Assembly (NCBI GenBank): GCA_016785015.1 | Contig: JADHTJ010000016.1 | Span: forward strand, 1 to 49,551 | Direction of reading: 5' to 3' | DNA from: Anaerolineales bacterium | Lineage (GTDB): Bacteria; Chloroflexota; Anaerolineae; Anaerolineales; UBA11858 | Length of the DNA: 49,551 nt | Shown here: positions 17,252-24,894 of the stretch, one piece after another | Numbering within the stretch: the first letter of the stretch is position 1 | How the letters are laid out: every line of letters starts with the position of its first letter | Position numbers and translations under genes: made by a program | Notes under the pieces: generated by a model | The model's database searches: none | Told to the model about the DNA's origin: nothing | The model's input: the letters and a program-made list of their open reading frames with translations, nothing else

Positions 17252-17254
17252 TCT

Positions 17255-17292
17255 TGTCAGAAAATACCCTACAAACGCGCGCTGTATTCCTG
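17255..17292 (+). promoter_or_regulatory. Bipartite upstream motif of rdhA1
   Basis: TGTCAGAAAATACCCTACAAA (17255-17275) followed by TTCCTG at 17287-17292. The motif before the cytochrome gene at 19048-19085 matches 20 of 21 bases in the first block and all of the second, and the distance between block starts is 32 bases in both. It is a candidate operator/promoter for the adjacent two-component system. Confidence 0.65.
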
Positions 17293-17353
17293 ATAGATAT
17301 GAGAAATAAATTTTGTTAGTATTATTTATAGGTGCAAACTTTGAGGATACTCA

Positions 17354-18751
17354 ATGGAAGATAAGGGTAACAAAAGCTTAAGTCGTAGAGATTTCCTTCG
17401 CATTGCAGGATTATCAGCTTCGTCCATTGCTGCTGGGAAACTCTCCTCGAATTCGTCGCCAATGACTTCTGTGGAGGTCGCGAAAAGTCACACGGCAGGC
17501 AATTTGCGCCCGTGGTGGGTGCAAACTGTGGATGAGCCTACAACAGAGATAAATTGGGATGGCATGCAGCGTTATGATGCCCGTATGACTGCCCGAGGGC
17601 AGGGATTTGCGAATTATATCGGACAGGCTGAGGCTGATCGTTTAACTGAGATAGCAAATCAGGTTAAAAAACAACGCCTTGATAATAATGTTCCAGGCTA
17701 CACGTTGAAGGATCAGGCGATAAATGCCGCTCAATCCGCCTATACATTTGGGAGCCGATCATTTCTCGGCCCACAAAATGTAGAAACCCCCATGGAGCGC
17801 GGTGTCCCGTCCTGGACGGGGACTGCTGAAGAGGCTGCTCAAATCCTGCGAGCGGCCATGCGTCATTTTGGGGCGGCAACTGTAGGTTTTGTCGAACTCA
17901 ATAAAAATACCCGCAAGTTAATCTACTCTTACGATCCAGATGGCAAAGAAATTGTCTTCGAAAATGTTGACGAAGCATATGAGACTGATGGTAAAAGGGT
18001 CATCCCTGATAAGGCCAAATGGGTGATTGTTTACACAGTCCAAATGTCATCAGAAAGTTTGAAACGTGCGCCCACGGTGATTGCCGAGCAAACCACACGG
18101 TTGGCCTATGGCCGAGCTTTGGACATTCAAATTAAAACCCAAGAATTCATTCGTGGTTTGGGTTACCAATGCCTAGGCGAAGCCAGCAGCAATTCTCTGG
18201 GCATCTCTCCAGCCTTTGCGGTGATGGTTGGGCTTGGGGAGCTTGCCCGTCATAATCGCTTGATCACCCCGGAATTTGGCCCCATGGTGCGGGTTTTCAA
18301 AATGATCACCGATCTACGCGTACAACCTGATAAGCCAATCGATGCGGGAATTATGAAGTTCTGTAAACACTGTAAAAAGTGCGCCGAAGCGTGTCCGGCA
18401 AGTGCCTTGAGTTTCGATGATGAACCATCCTGGGACATTCAAGGAGATTGGAATAACTCCGGCCATAAAGCATATTTTGAAGACTCGATAAAATGCAAAA
18501 CGTTTCAGAGAGAAAATGCGGCCACCAACTGCGGGATTTGTTTTGCCGTATGCCCGTTCGCAAAGAAAAATAAAGTATGGATTCACGATTGGGTGAAGAC
18601 GGGAATCGCTACATTCCCATTTCTCGATGGCGTAATCCGCAGTATGGATGATGCCTTCAGCTATGGTGCGCAAAAAGACCCAGAAAAATGGTGGCAATTA
18701 GATCTGCCTGAATACGGCATTGACACCGAGCAAACGACAAACGATGAATAA
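17354..18751 (+). CDS. rdhA: Reductive dehalogenase homologue, catalytic subunit RdhA1
   Basis: 465 aa, with GAGGAT 7 nt before the ATG. A twin-arginine signal is at residues 10-30 (SRRDFLRIAG), so export through Tat is expected. The core shares the family's signature stretches: AAMRHFGAATVGFVEL, then GLGYQCLGEASSNSLGISPA. Two ferredoxin-type clusters follow: CKHCKKCAEACP from about Cys336, and Cys381 plus CGICFAVCP from about Cys392. This is the RdhA pattern; the corrinoid sits in the central domain. The full length, the Tat signal and the partner rdhB separate it from the cytosolic queuosine enzyme QueG. The electron acceptor (halogenated or other) cannot be told from sequence. Confidence 0.92.
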   Translation: MEDKGNKSLSRRDFLRIAGLSASSIAAGKLSSNSSPMTSVEVAKSHTAGNLRPWWVQTVDEPTTEINWDGMQRYDARMTARGQGFANYIGQAEADRLTEIANQVKKQRLDNNVPGYTLKDQAINAAQSAYTFGSRSFLGPQNVETPMERGVPSWTGTAEEAAQILRAAMRHFGAATVGFVELNKNTRKLIYSYDPDGKEIVFENVDEAYETDGKRVIPDKAKWVIVYTVQMSSESLKRAPTVIAEQTTRLAYGRALDIQIKTQEFIRGLGYQCLGEASSNSLGISPAFAVMVGLGELARHNRLITPEFGPMVRVFKMITDLRVQPDKPIDAGIMKFCKHCKKCAEACPASALSFDDEPSWDIQGDWNNSGHKAYFEDSIKCKTFQRENAATNCGICFAVCPFAKKNKVWIHDWVKTGIATFPFLDGVIRSMDDAFSYGAQKDPEKWWQLDLPEYGIDTEQTTNDE

Positions 18752-18980
18752 TCACGATCAGCAAGATAACGAAGAATATTATAAGATTGCACGCGGCCCA
18801 TGGTACCAATGGGTTTTGTGGGCCGTATGGCTATTTCTGGAAATTATATTTTTGCAAGCTGCTGTCGCTAGCAGCAAAGAACTCGAGCCACGCGCGGCGA
18901 TAGTTTTTTGGTTGCTGTTTGGTGTGTTTGCCCTGGGGGGTATTACTGTCTGGATCATTCGGCGGGAAAGATTGATCTAA
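18744..18980 (+). CDS. rdhB: RdhB-like membrane anchor 1
   Basis: 78 aa from the ATG at 18744, overlapping the rdhA1 stop by 8 nt. Two hydrophobic helices follow an aromatic motif WYQW (residues 20-23), close to the WYEW seen in RdhB proteins and in the second copy here. RdhB is the small integral membrane protein thought to hold RdhA on the outer face of the membrane. It is shorter than three-helix RdhBs. Its position directly after rdhA1 supports the assignment. Confidence 0.8.
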   Translation: MNNHDQQDNEEYYKIARGPWYQWVLWAVWLFLEIIFLQAAVASSKELEPRAAIVFWLLFGVFALGGITVWIIRRERLI

Positions 18981-19007
18981 CCATCCTGATTGAAAAAAAC
19001 ACTTTTA

Positions 19008-19038
19008 GAAGTTCAACATCTCTGAAATGTTGAACTTC
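19008..19038 (+). terminator. Terminator after rdhB1
   Basis: A 12-bp stem GAAGTTCAACAT / ATGTTGAACTTC with a 7-nt loop, followed by TTTCTTG. It separates rdhAB1 from the cytochrome operon. The stem is AT-rich, so efficiency may be moderate. Confidence 0.7.
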
Positions 19039-19047
19039 TTTCTTGTA

Positions 19048-19085
19048 TGTCAGAAAAAACCCTACAAATCAAAGGGGTTTTCCTG
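19048..19085 (+). promoter_or_regulatory. Bipartite upstream motif of the cytochrome-tat operon
   Basis: TGTCAGAAAAAACCCTACAAA (19048-19068) plus TTCCTG (19080-19085), the counterpart of 17255-17292 with identical spacing. It lies just after the rdhB1 terminator and 122 bp before the cytochrome start. A further AAAGGGGT/ACCCCTTT inverted repeat lies in the leader at about 19071-19107. Confidence 0.65.
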
Positions 19086-19206
19086 CTACAAGGAATGTCA
19101 CCCCTTTGCTAAGATGATGGTGTGTAAATCTAACCATCGTCGTCCCTCTGAAAGAGTAGAAAACTACTCGCATGTGCGCACAAATTCACGAGCAAAGGGA
19201 ATCTCA

Positions 19207-20973
19207 ATGAAGCGATTTTTCAGAAGAATTCGCCAGTTCTTTTATCCAGCGCCGGAAGCTACCCGCTGGATAAAGATGCTTCCCTATGTAGTCTTAATCG
19301 CTCTCTTCATAATTGTACTCATCGGGGGTGCCTATGTCTGGGATTACACCAATTCTACGGAATTCTGCGGATCAGCTTGTCACGGTATCCACCCTGGGGA
19401 AATAGCTGCTTATCAAACTTCCCCCCACGCTGAAGTCAGGTGTGTTGAATGCCACATTGGACGCGCTTTTATTGGTAACCAGGTTTCCCGAAAAATTGGG
19501 GAAATTCGGCATGTCACCGCGGCAGCCTTCAAAAATTATGAGTATCCCCTTCAGGTCAAGAGCATGCGACCAGCTCGAGAGGTCTGTGAGCTTTGCCATA
19601 ATCCCGACAAATTTTCTGACGATAGCCAGCGGGTGATTTACAACTATAGCTCGGATAACCAAAATACTCTGGAAAGAACCTATTTGGTGATGAAGACTGG
19701 CGGGGGCACTGTGCGAGAAGGCTTGGGGGATGGCATCCACTGGCATATCAAGAACAAAGTTCTTTATTATGCTACCGACGAGAGCGAGCAAGAAATTCCG
19801 TATGTCAAAGTTTTTGATGAGCAATATAGCGCGGTTTACGAGTATGTCGATGTCAGTTCAGATATTAGCCCCTTTACTATCGACGAGACTGATCTCAAGG
19901 AAATGGACTGCATTACCTGCCACAACCGCATTTCTCATTTCTTCCCCAATCCAGAAGAAGCCGTTGACAGCGCTCTATCACGAAATCTAATTTCTAGTGA
20001 TATCCCTGAAATTCGGCGCAAAGCTGTTGAGGCGTTGAGCGCTTCCTACGAATCAAAAGAAAAAGCCCTAAGGGATTTCGATCTCTTGCGGAATTACTAT
20101 CGTGATAATCATGCCGATTTCCAACAAGATCACATTGATGAGATCGATCAGGCCATAAAAGCGATCAAAGAAATTTATCGACAGACTGTTTTCCCTGATC
20201 AGCAGGTAGATTGGAATACGCATCCCAACAATCTCGGACACATGACCGATCCAGGTTGTTTCCGCTGCCATGATGGTAAGCACCTGGATTATGCTGGGTA
20301 CGCAATTCGACTAGAGTGTAATCTGTGTCACGCAATCCCGGCGATTACTGGACCTGAAGATCTTGAAACACAAATACTGATTAGCCATGAGCAGCAGCCC
20401 AAAAGCCATCATAACCCCAACTGGATCGCCCTGCATCGTTTTGTCTATGACGAGGACGATGAAAACGAGTACTGCAGTGAATGCCACGATGTGAGCAATT
20501 TTGGAGAGGCGGATAACTCTTCCTTCTGTTCGAATTCTGCCTGCCACCATCAGACCTGGGAGAACGTGCAGTTAGATTATTTAGATAGTGGCGAGACATT
20601 TGAACAGATTGTTAGGCAGTTGTCCCACTATCCAACCACAGTAGATCCCATCGCGGCTTGGGTAGAAGAGCCTGACCTGGATGCCATCCACAGGGAGCAG
20701 GAGGAAATGCTCTGTGAGGATTGTCATACGGAATGGCCGCCCATGGGACCACCATCCAATGAGATTTGCATCGAGTGTCATGGCGAGACCTTGCAAGGGT
20801 TTGAAGAACTGACTGCCAAGTACGAATCTAACCCGCATGACTCGCATTACGGTGAAGATTACCCCTGCTCTTCATGCCACCCCAATTTTGGCCTCATGGA
20901 GCCGGTTGAATCATGCGCATTTTGCCATGTCATGGAAGATATTGTAAATCTTGAAGAAGCATCATCAGAATAG
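19207..20973 (+). CDS. Membrane-anchored multiheme c-type cytochrome (NapC/NirT-like start), up to 12 hemes
   Basis: 588 aa from the ATG at 19207, preceded by AAAGGGAATCTCA; the frame is open further upstream but there runs through the leader. One TM helix is at about 23-45. Ten standard CxxCH heme motifs are visible (CVECH, CELCH, CITCH, CFRCH, CNLCH, CSECH, CEDCH, CIECH, CSSCH, CAFCH). Two are unusual: a CX3CH (CGSACH) right after the TM helix, as in some NapC/NirT relatives, and a CX4CH (CSNSACH). The NapC-like start suggests quinol or membrane electron entry, and the large heme domain would pass electrons outward. It heads a tat operon between two rdhA genes, which makes it the likely electron donor. 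Confidence 0.9.
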   Translation: MKRFFRRIRQFFYPAPEATRWIKMLPYVVLIALFIIVLIGGAYVWDYTNSTEFCGSACHGIHPGEIAAYQTSPHAEVRCVECHIGRAFIGNQVSRKIGEIRHVTAAAFKNYEYPLQVKSMRPAREVCELCHNPDKFSDDSQRVIYNYSSDNQNTLERTYLVMKTGGGTVREGLGDGIHWHIKNKVLYYATDESEQEIPYVKVFDEQYSAVYEYVDVSSDISPFTIDETDLKEMDCITCHNRISHFFPNPEEAVDSALSRNLISSDIPEIRRKAVEALSASYESKEKALRDFDLLRNYYRDNHADFQQDHIDEIDQAIKAIKEIYRQTVFPDQQVDWNTHPNNLGHMTDPGCFRCHDGKHLDYAGYAIRLECNLCHAIPAITGPEDLETQILISHEQQPKSHHNPNWIALHRFVYDEDDENEYCSECHDVSNFGEADNSSFCSNSACHHQTWENVQLDYLDSGETFEQIVRQLSHYPTTVDPIAAWVEEPDLDAIHREQEEMLCEDCHTEWPPMGPPSNEICIECHGETLQGFEELTAKYESNPHDSHYGEDYPCSSCHPNFGLMEPVESCAFCHVMEDIVNLEEASSE

Positions 20974-20982
20974 GAGAAAAAT

Positions 20983-21165
20983 ATGTTAGGACTGGGTCCG
21001 ACTGAATTGATCATCATTCTCATTATTGTTATCGTCCTGTTCGGCGTAGGCCGTGTGAGCAAAATTGGCGGAGAGTTAGGGTCTGCCATACGCGAGTTCC
21101 GCGCCGGAATCTCGAAGAATGAAGAAGCCGAAGCCGAGGAACCAACCAAAGAAGCCGCAAGCTAA
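20983..21165 (+). CDS. tatA: Twin-arginine translocase subunit TatA
   Basis: 60 aa, with AGGAGAAAAAT before the ATG. The short N-terminal helix with LGPTELIIILIIVIVLFGVGR and the amphipathic KIGGELGSAIREFR match TatA/E, ending in an acidic tail. It is 9 nt after the cytochrome. TatA forms the oligomeric pore for folded proteins such as the cofactor-loaded RdhA and the NapG-like protein here. Confidence 0.95.
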   Translation: MLGLGPTELIIILIIVIVLFGVGRVSKIGGELGSAIREFRAGISKNEEAEAEEPTKEAAS

Positions 21166-21170
21166 GCAAT

Positions 21171-21950
21171 ATGACTATCGAAGATCAAACCGACACACGA
21201 AAGGGTATCAGCCAGAAGCGCAAGGCTTTTTGGGGGCACATGGAAGAACTGCGGCGACGTCTGTTGAAAGCAGTGGTTGTATTAATCATCGCTACGGGCG
21301 GGAGTTTGGTTTTCGTCAAGCGTGGCCTGGAATTTCTGCTGATCCCCATGGGTGAGAACCGGCCAGTTGCCCTTCATCCAACTGAGTCGATTGTGGTTTA
21401 TTTCCGCATTGCACTGCTGTTGGGATTGGTTTTTGCGATGCCAGTGATCGTTTTCCAGATTTTGGCTTTTTTCGTGCCGGCGTTGACGCGCAGCGAGCGC
21501 AAGGTTCTGCTAACATCTGTATTTGGGGTTGGGTTTTTCTTCGCCCTGGGTGTGGCTTTTGCTGGTGGCGTAATGCTGCCCCTGGCAATTAACTATTTAC
21601 AAGGTTTTATGGATGAGCTGGTTCAACCAACGTATTCCATAGATGGCTACATCTCATTCGTTACCACGGTGATGATTAGCAGTGGCGTGGTATTTGAAAC
21701 TCCTTTGTTATTAGCTTTGGTTGCCCGCATGGGCCTGGTGACATCCAAACAATTAGCCAAAGGCAGGCGCTTTGCCTTGGTTGCAATTGCTATCATTGCA
21801 GCGGTCATTACGCCAACCCCCGATATGTTTAACATGTTATTGGTGATGGCTCCCCTGCTTGTCCTCTACGAGTTTGGTATTGTGCTGGCCTGGTTTGCGG
21901 GTCGTGCTCGCCAGAAAGCCCTGGCCGATACCGGGCAGGTAGGGATTTGA
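21171..21950 (+). CDS. tatC: Twin-arginine translocase subunit TatC
   Basis: 259 aa with six hydrophobic helices. TatC hallmarks are HMEELRRRLLKAV at the N-terminus, FARM-like segments, SFVTTVMISSGVVFETPLL, and ITPTPDMFNMLLVMAPLLVLYE. The conserved Glu and Pro residues are in place. It starts 5 nt after tatA. TatC with TatB recognises the twin-arginine signals. Placing a full Tat set inside the reductase island implies dedicated or boosted export of its redox enzymes. Confidence 0.96.
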   Translation: MTIEDQTDTRKGISQKRKAFWGHMEELRRRLLKAVVVLIIATGGSLVFVKRGLEFLLIPMGENRPVALHPTESIVVYFRIALLLGLVFAMPVIVFQILAFFVPALTRSERKVLLTSVFGVGFFFALGVAFAGGVMLPLAINYLQGFMDELVQPTYSIDGYISFVTTVMISSGVVFETPLLLALVARMGLVTSKQLAKGRRFALVAIAIIAAVITPTPDMFNMLLVMAPLLVLYEFGIVLAWFAGRARQKALADTGQVGI

Positions 21951-21959
21951 GGTACTGAG

Positions 21960-22172
21960 ATGAAATTCTTCAGCTTAGGAGCAAGCGAATTATTATTAAT
22001 ATTGATTTTTGCAATTCTGGCCGTAGGTCCCAAAGAGACCATTCGTTTAGCCAGTCAAGCCCGCGATGTGATCGGGACCGTCCAGAAAGCATTTAACGAA
22101 TTGTCTGGCGAAGTATCGCGGATGGCTTCAGATGTTGTCAGTGGAATCGACGATATGGATAAGAAAAGCTAG
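21960..22172 (+). CDS. tatB: TatB-like subunit
   Basis: 70 aa. A hydrophobic start with Glu in LGASELLLILIFAILAVGPKE is followed by a long amphipathic helix (TIRLASQARDVIGTVQKAF). The GPK motif and longer helix fit TatB better than TatA. It is 9 nt after tatC and completes tatA-tatC-tatB. It could function as a second TatA in a two-component Tat system; the distinction rests on motif only. Confidence 0.85.
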   Translation: MKFFSLGASELLLILIFAILAVGPKETIRLASQARDVIGTVQKAFNELSGEVSRMASDVVSGIDDMDKKS

Positions 22173-22217
22173 TATGAAATTGCATGCCCATGACTTACTC
22201 AAAATAGGAGGCAAGAA

Positions 22218-22628
22218 ATGAAAAAAATCCTACTAACCGCATTATTGCTGACAGCTACTGTACTACTAGTAGCCTGTGGTGGGGGCGGGCAGAGTGATGA
22301 GATCATCATGGATGAACCTGTTCCCAATGGAGCTGATAACGCCTTTTTGGTTGAGCTTGAGTTCTCCGCCGAAGAGATCGTCCCTAATCACATCACAATT
22401 CCCGCTGGTGAGAAGGTCTATTTCGTCGTCTTCAACAGTGATACAGAATCAGGCGACATGAATGAAGATCACAACCTGGTCAGCCCAGACCTTGGGCTGC
22501 GTGAGATCCTGGTCGTCCCCGGCCAAACTGTGCGCCGCATTTGGGATGGCTATGATACACCGGGTACTTACAAAGTCGGCTGTACGATCCACCCTTGGAT
22601 TGTCATGGAGATCACAGTCGAGGAGTAG
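22218..22628 (+). CDS. Cupredoxin (blue copper) lipoprotein
   Basis: 136 aa, with AGGAGG upstream. The lipobox is LLVAC with Cys20 as the lipidated residue, so it is membrane-tethered outside the cytoplasm. The beta-sandwich cupredoxin carries a plausible type 1 copper set: His85 (EDHNL), Cys122, His125 and Met130 (GCTIHPWIVM). It is a one-electron carrier. Located between tatB and the riboswitch, it may shuttle electrons between the membrane dehydrogenase modules and the cytochrome or RdhA. It lacks the two-Cys CuA motif of its neighbours. Confidence 0.88.
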   Translation: MKKILLTALLLTATVLLVACGGGGQSDEIIMDEPVPNGADNAFLVELEFSAEEIVPNHITIPAGEKVYFVVFNSDTESGDMNEDHNLVSPDLGLREILVVPGQTVRRIWDGYDTPGTYKVGCTIHPWIVMEITVEE

Positions 22629-22740
22629 TCCTGTTTCTTATAGAAATAATTTCAAGGAAAGGAGAGACCTGAACGAAAAGTACTTGCCGGGGACACATCC
22701 CCAAAAATGTGAACGATTTTTACAGGATCTTTATTAAATA

Positions 22741-22974
22741 AACATCGATCGCGGTACCTGATCCCCCGGATGGGAAGGATTGGCAGAAGATCTGCCCTTG
22801 GCGAAGCCGGTGAGCAAGCTCCAATTTTTGTCTTTTTGCAAGTCCGGCGCTGTCCCGCAACTGTGAGAGCCAGTAATCAGTAACCAGTAATCAGTATTCA
22901 GTCGTATGGGCTGACCACTGACCACTGACCACTGACCACTGATTCGAGCCAGGCCGCCCACCTCGATCGTTGTT
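22741..22974 (+). promoter_or_regulatory. Cobalamin (AdoCbl-type) riboswitch upstream of rdhA2
   Basis: The core text GAAGCCGGTGAGCAAGCTCC, then TCCGGCGCTGTCCCGCAACTGTGA, and GAGCCAGGCCGCCC follows the cobalamin aptamer and B12-box pattern. A closing P1 stem pairs 22741-22751 with 22964-22974 (10 of 11 pairs). A variable arm at about 22870-22943 is filled by tandem CAGTAATCAG and ACTGACC repeats that fold on each other. It lies directly before rdhA2, whose product needs a corrinoid. Confidence 0.88.
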
Positions 22975-22992
22975 TCCACAAACCTCGGAGGA

Positions 22993-23024
22993 AGGAGGTG
23001 GAAACTCCTCATATCAGAAAGGAG
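22993..23024 (+). promoter_or_regulatory. Expression platform: alternative hairpins over the rdhA2 ribosome-binding site
   Basis: CTCCT (23005-23009) can pair either with AGGAG at 22993-22997 or with AGGAG at 23020-23024, the latter being the Shine-Dalgarno of rdhA2. In addition TTTCCAC just after P1 can pair with GTGGAAA at 22998-23004. Such mutually exclusive stems suggest translational control by the riboswitch. Confidence 0.6.
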
Positions 23025-23032
23025 AATGTAAG

Positions 23033-24424
23033 ATGCCTGAAAACCTAACCCGTAGAGAGTTCATTGGTGAACTCGGAAAGTTAGGCGCAGCTGCTAGTCT
23101 TGTCCCCATGGTCGCCGCCGGCGAATCCATGGAAACCAAGGCGTTTTCGTTGGGCCGACCCGGTTGGATCAAAGAACTGGACGAGCCCCTGACGGAAGTT
23201 GATTGGCAGCAGGTTGCGCGTTACAACGAGCGCCATACTACCCGACGCGGCTTCAACCTTTATGTTGAGCAGGAGCGCATTGACCAACTCGGCGAATTGA
23301 GCAGCGAACTTCTTTCAGACAACCTCAAGAACGATGTTCCTGGATACACGCTGAAAGATCGCGCACTGCAGCGCGCCGCCAGAGGCGGTGGTGCTTCACG
23401 GCAATTCTTCCTCGACCCTGAAAAGGTTCAGGGCCCAGATACTTGGGGCGTCCCCAAGTGGACAGGCACACCTGAAGAGGCTTCCCAGCTCGTCTCTGCT
23501 GCGATGCGTCACATGGGCGCAGCCACGGTCGGTTTCGTTGAACTTCAGACTGAAACCACCGAAAAATTCATCTACTCCGTCGATCCCGATGGCAAAGAAC
23601 TGCGCATCGAGGATGTGGAGCTGCCCGAAGAGACCGAAGAATACCGCGTCATTCCTAAGAAGGCGCGCTACGCCATTGTCTACACGGTGCAGATGTCCGA
23701 AGAGACCATGGCCCGCTGCCCAACCGTTTTGGGTTCGCTGACCACCAGCCTGACCTACACCCGCTCTCAGAACATCCAGGAGCGCGCACAGACCTTCCTG
23801 AATGGCCTTGGCTATATGGGTTTGGCCGAATCCAGCACAAACGCCCTGGGTATCTCCCCCGCTTTGGGTGTCTATGCCGGTTTGGGTGAGCTTTCACGCT
23901 ACAACCGCCTGCTGACCCCAGAATATGGTCCCATGGTGCGTGTCTTCAAGCTGCTCACCGACCTGCCTTTGGCCCCCACCAAGCCCATCGATGCTGGGCT
24001 GTACAAGTTCTGTCACGAATGCAAGAAGTGCGCCGAGGCTTGCCCCGGCAAATCCCTCAGCTTCGATGATGAGCCCAGTTGGGAAACCAGGGGTGGTTGG
24101 AATAACCCCGGTCACCGAGCATGGTTCGAGGATTCAGTGCTGTGCCGCTTCTATCAGCGTACATACACTGGCACCAACTGCGGCTTGTGCTTCAGCGCCT
24201 GCCCCTTCGCCACCAAGAACCTGGCCAGCTTCAACCGCGTGCGCAATTACATGGCCGCAACCGTGCCAGCCTTCGATTCCACATTCAAGAAGATGGACGA
24301 TTTGCTGTACACCAACTTCCCGTTGGAGTTCGGCAAGCCCCAGAAGGACTGCGAAGAGTGGTGGACACTCAACCTGCCCGACTACGGCATTGACACCGTT
24401 CAGACCGTTCGCGAAACGACCTAG
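23033..24424 (+). CDS. rdhA: Reductive dehalogenase homologue, catalytic subunit RdhA2
   Basis: 463 aa from the ATG at 23033, with AAAGGAG 8 nt ahead; the frame is open further upstream but only through the riboswitch. The Tat signal is LTRREFIGELGKLGAAAS. The sequence parallels RdhA1 throughout: AAMRHMGAATVGFVEL, GLGYMGLAESSTNALGISPA. Cluster 1 is CHECKKCAEACP from about Cys327; cluster 2 is CRFYQ plus CGLCFSACP from about Cys383. Codons end in C or G much more than in rdhA1, which suggests high expression or a different history. The riboswitch links its synthesis to corrinoid supply. It is a paralogue, not a recent tandem duplicate. Confidence 0.93.
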   Translation: MPENLTRREFIGELGKLGAAASLVPMVAAGESMETKAFSLGRPGWIKELDEPLTEVDWQQVARYNERHTTRRGFNLYVEQERIDQLGELSSELLSDNLKNDVPGYTLKDRALQRAARGGGASRQFFLDPEKVQGPDTWGVPKWTGTPEEASQLVSAAMRHMGAATVGFVELQTETTEKFIYSVDPDGKELRIEDVELPEETEEYRVIPKKARYAIVYTVQMSEETMARCPTVLGSLTTSLTYTRSQNIQERAQTFLNGLGYMGLAESSTNALGISPALGVYAGLGELSRYNRLLTPEYGPMVRVFKLLTDLPLAPTKPIDAGLYKFCHECKKCAEACPGKSLSFDDEPSWETRGGWNNPGHRAWFEDSVLCRFYQRTYTGTNCGLCFSACPFATKNLASFNRVRNYMAATVPAFDSTFKKMDDLLYTNFPLEFGKPQKDCEEWWTLNLPDYGIDTVQTVRETT

Positions 24425-24439
24425 AAAGGAGCGCATCAA

Positions 24440-24712
24440 ATGTTTTGGTTAATAGTTGGATTAGTGCTGGGCGCTGCCATTTTCTGGCTCGCCACCGGCG
24501 GAAAAATTAAACTAACCTGGTACGAATGGGTGCTGGGCATCCTGGGGATCATCCTGATCCTCTTTGCCATCCAGAACTACGGCGCATCCCAGGTCGAACT
24601 GGAAGCTAAAGCTGGCGGCTTACTGCTGCTTGTCTTTGGTCTCCCCGGTTTGATCTTTGCTGCAATTGCAGGTGTTCTGGCATTCCTTCGAGGTAAGAAG
24701 GAAACTGCCTAA
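24440..24712 (+). CDS. rdhB: RdhB-like membrane anchor 2
   Basis: 90 aa, with AAAGGAG ahead and 15 nt after rdhA2. Three hydrophobic helices; the WYEW motif typical of RdhB is at residues 27-30, between helices 1 and 2. It is expected to anchor RdhA2 on the outer face. It is closer to the canonical RdhB pattern than the copy at 18744. Confidence 0.87.
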   Translation: MFWLIVGLVLGAAIFWLATGGKIKLTWYEWVLGILGIILILFAIQNYGASQVELEAKAGGLLLLVFGLPGLIFAAIAGVLAFLRGKKETA

Positions 24713-24736
24713 CCCCCATTATCAGTGGAGCCTGGG

Positions 24737-24768
24737 GGGGATGAGTTCTTACTAGGAGCATCATCCCC
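24737..24768 (+). terminator. Hairpin after rdhB2
   Basis: GGGGATGA (24737-24744) pairs with TCATCCCC (24761-24768) around a 16-nt loop, 25 nt after the rdhB2 stop. There is no T tract. The same arm sequence is used in the hairpin at 31899-31928. Confidence 0.5.
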
Positions 24769-24894
24769 TCCAGACCACCGGCAATTATACTTTATTCATA
24801 AGAGTAAAAAACCATCCATCTTGGCCGCGATTGGCCAATTGATCCACCCAATACGATTGGGATGTAGACTAATGGTATTTTGGAGCAAAAACTA

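Noticed and set aside
19027..19206. N-terminal extension of the cytochrome
   Set aside because: It covers the terminator and the shared upstream motif, and would bury the membrane anchor behind 60 unrelated residues.
22866..22943. Tandem ACTGACC/CAGTAATCAG units as a CRISPR-like array
   Set aside because: Units are about 7-10 bp without spacers and lie inside the riboswitch arm.
22970..23032. N-terminal extension of rdhA2
   Set aside because: It would translate the riboswitch expression platform; the ATG at 23033 has a good ribosome-binding site and puts the Tat signal at the N-terminus.
17354..24424. RdhA homologues as epoxyqueuosine reductase (QueG)
   Set aside because: QueG is cytosolic. 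These have Tat signals, RdhB-like partners and RdhA-type length and motif order.
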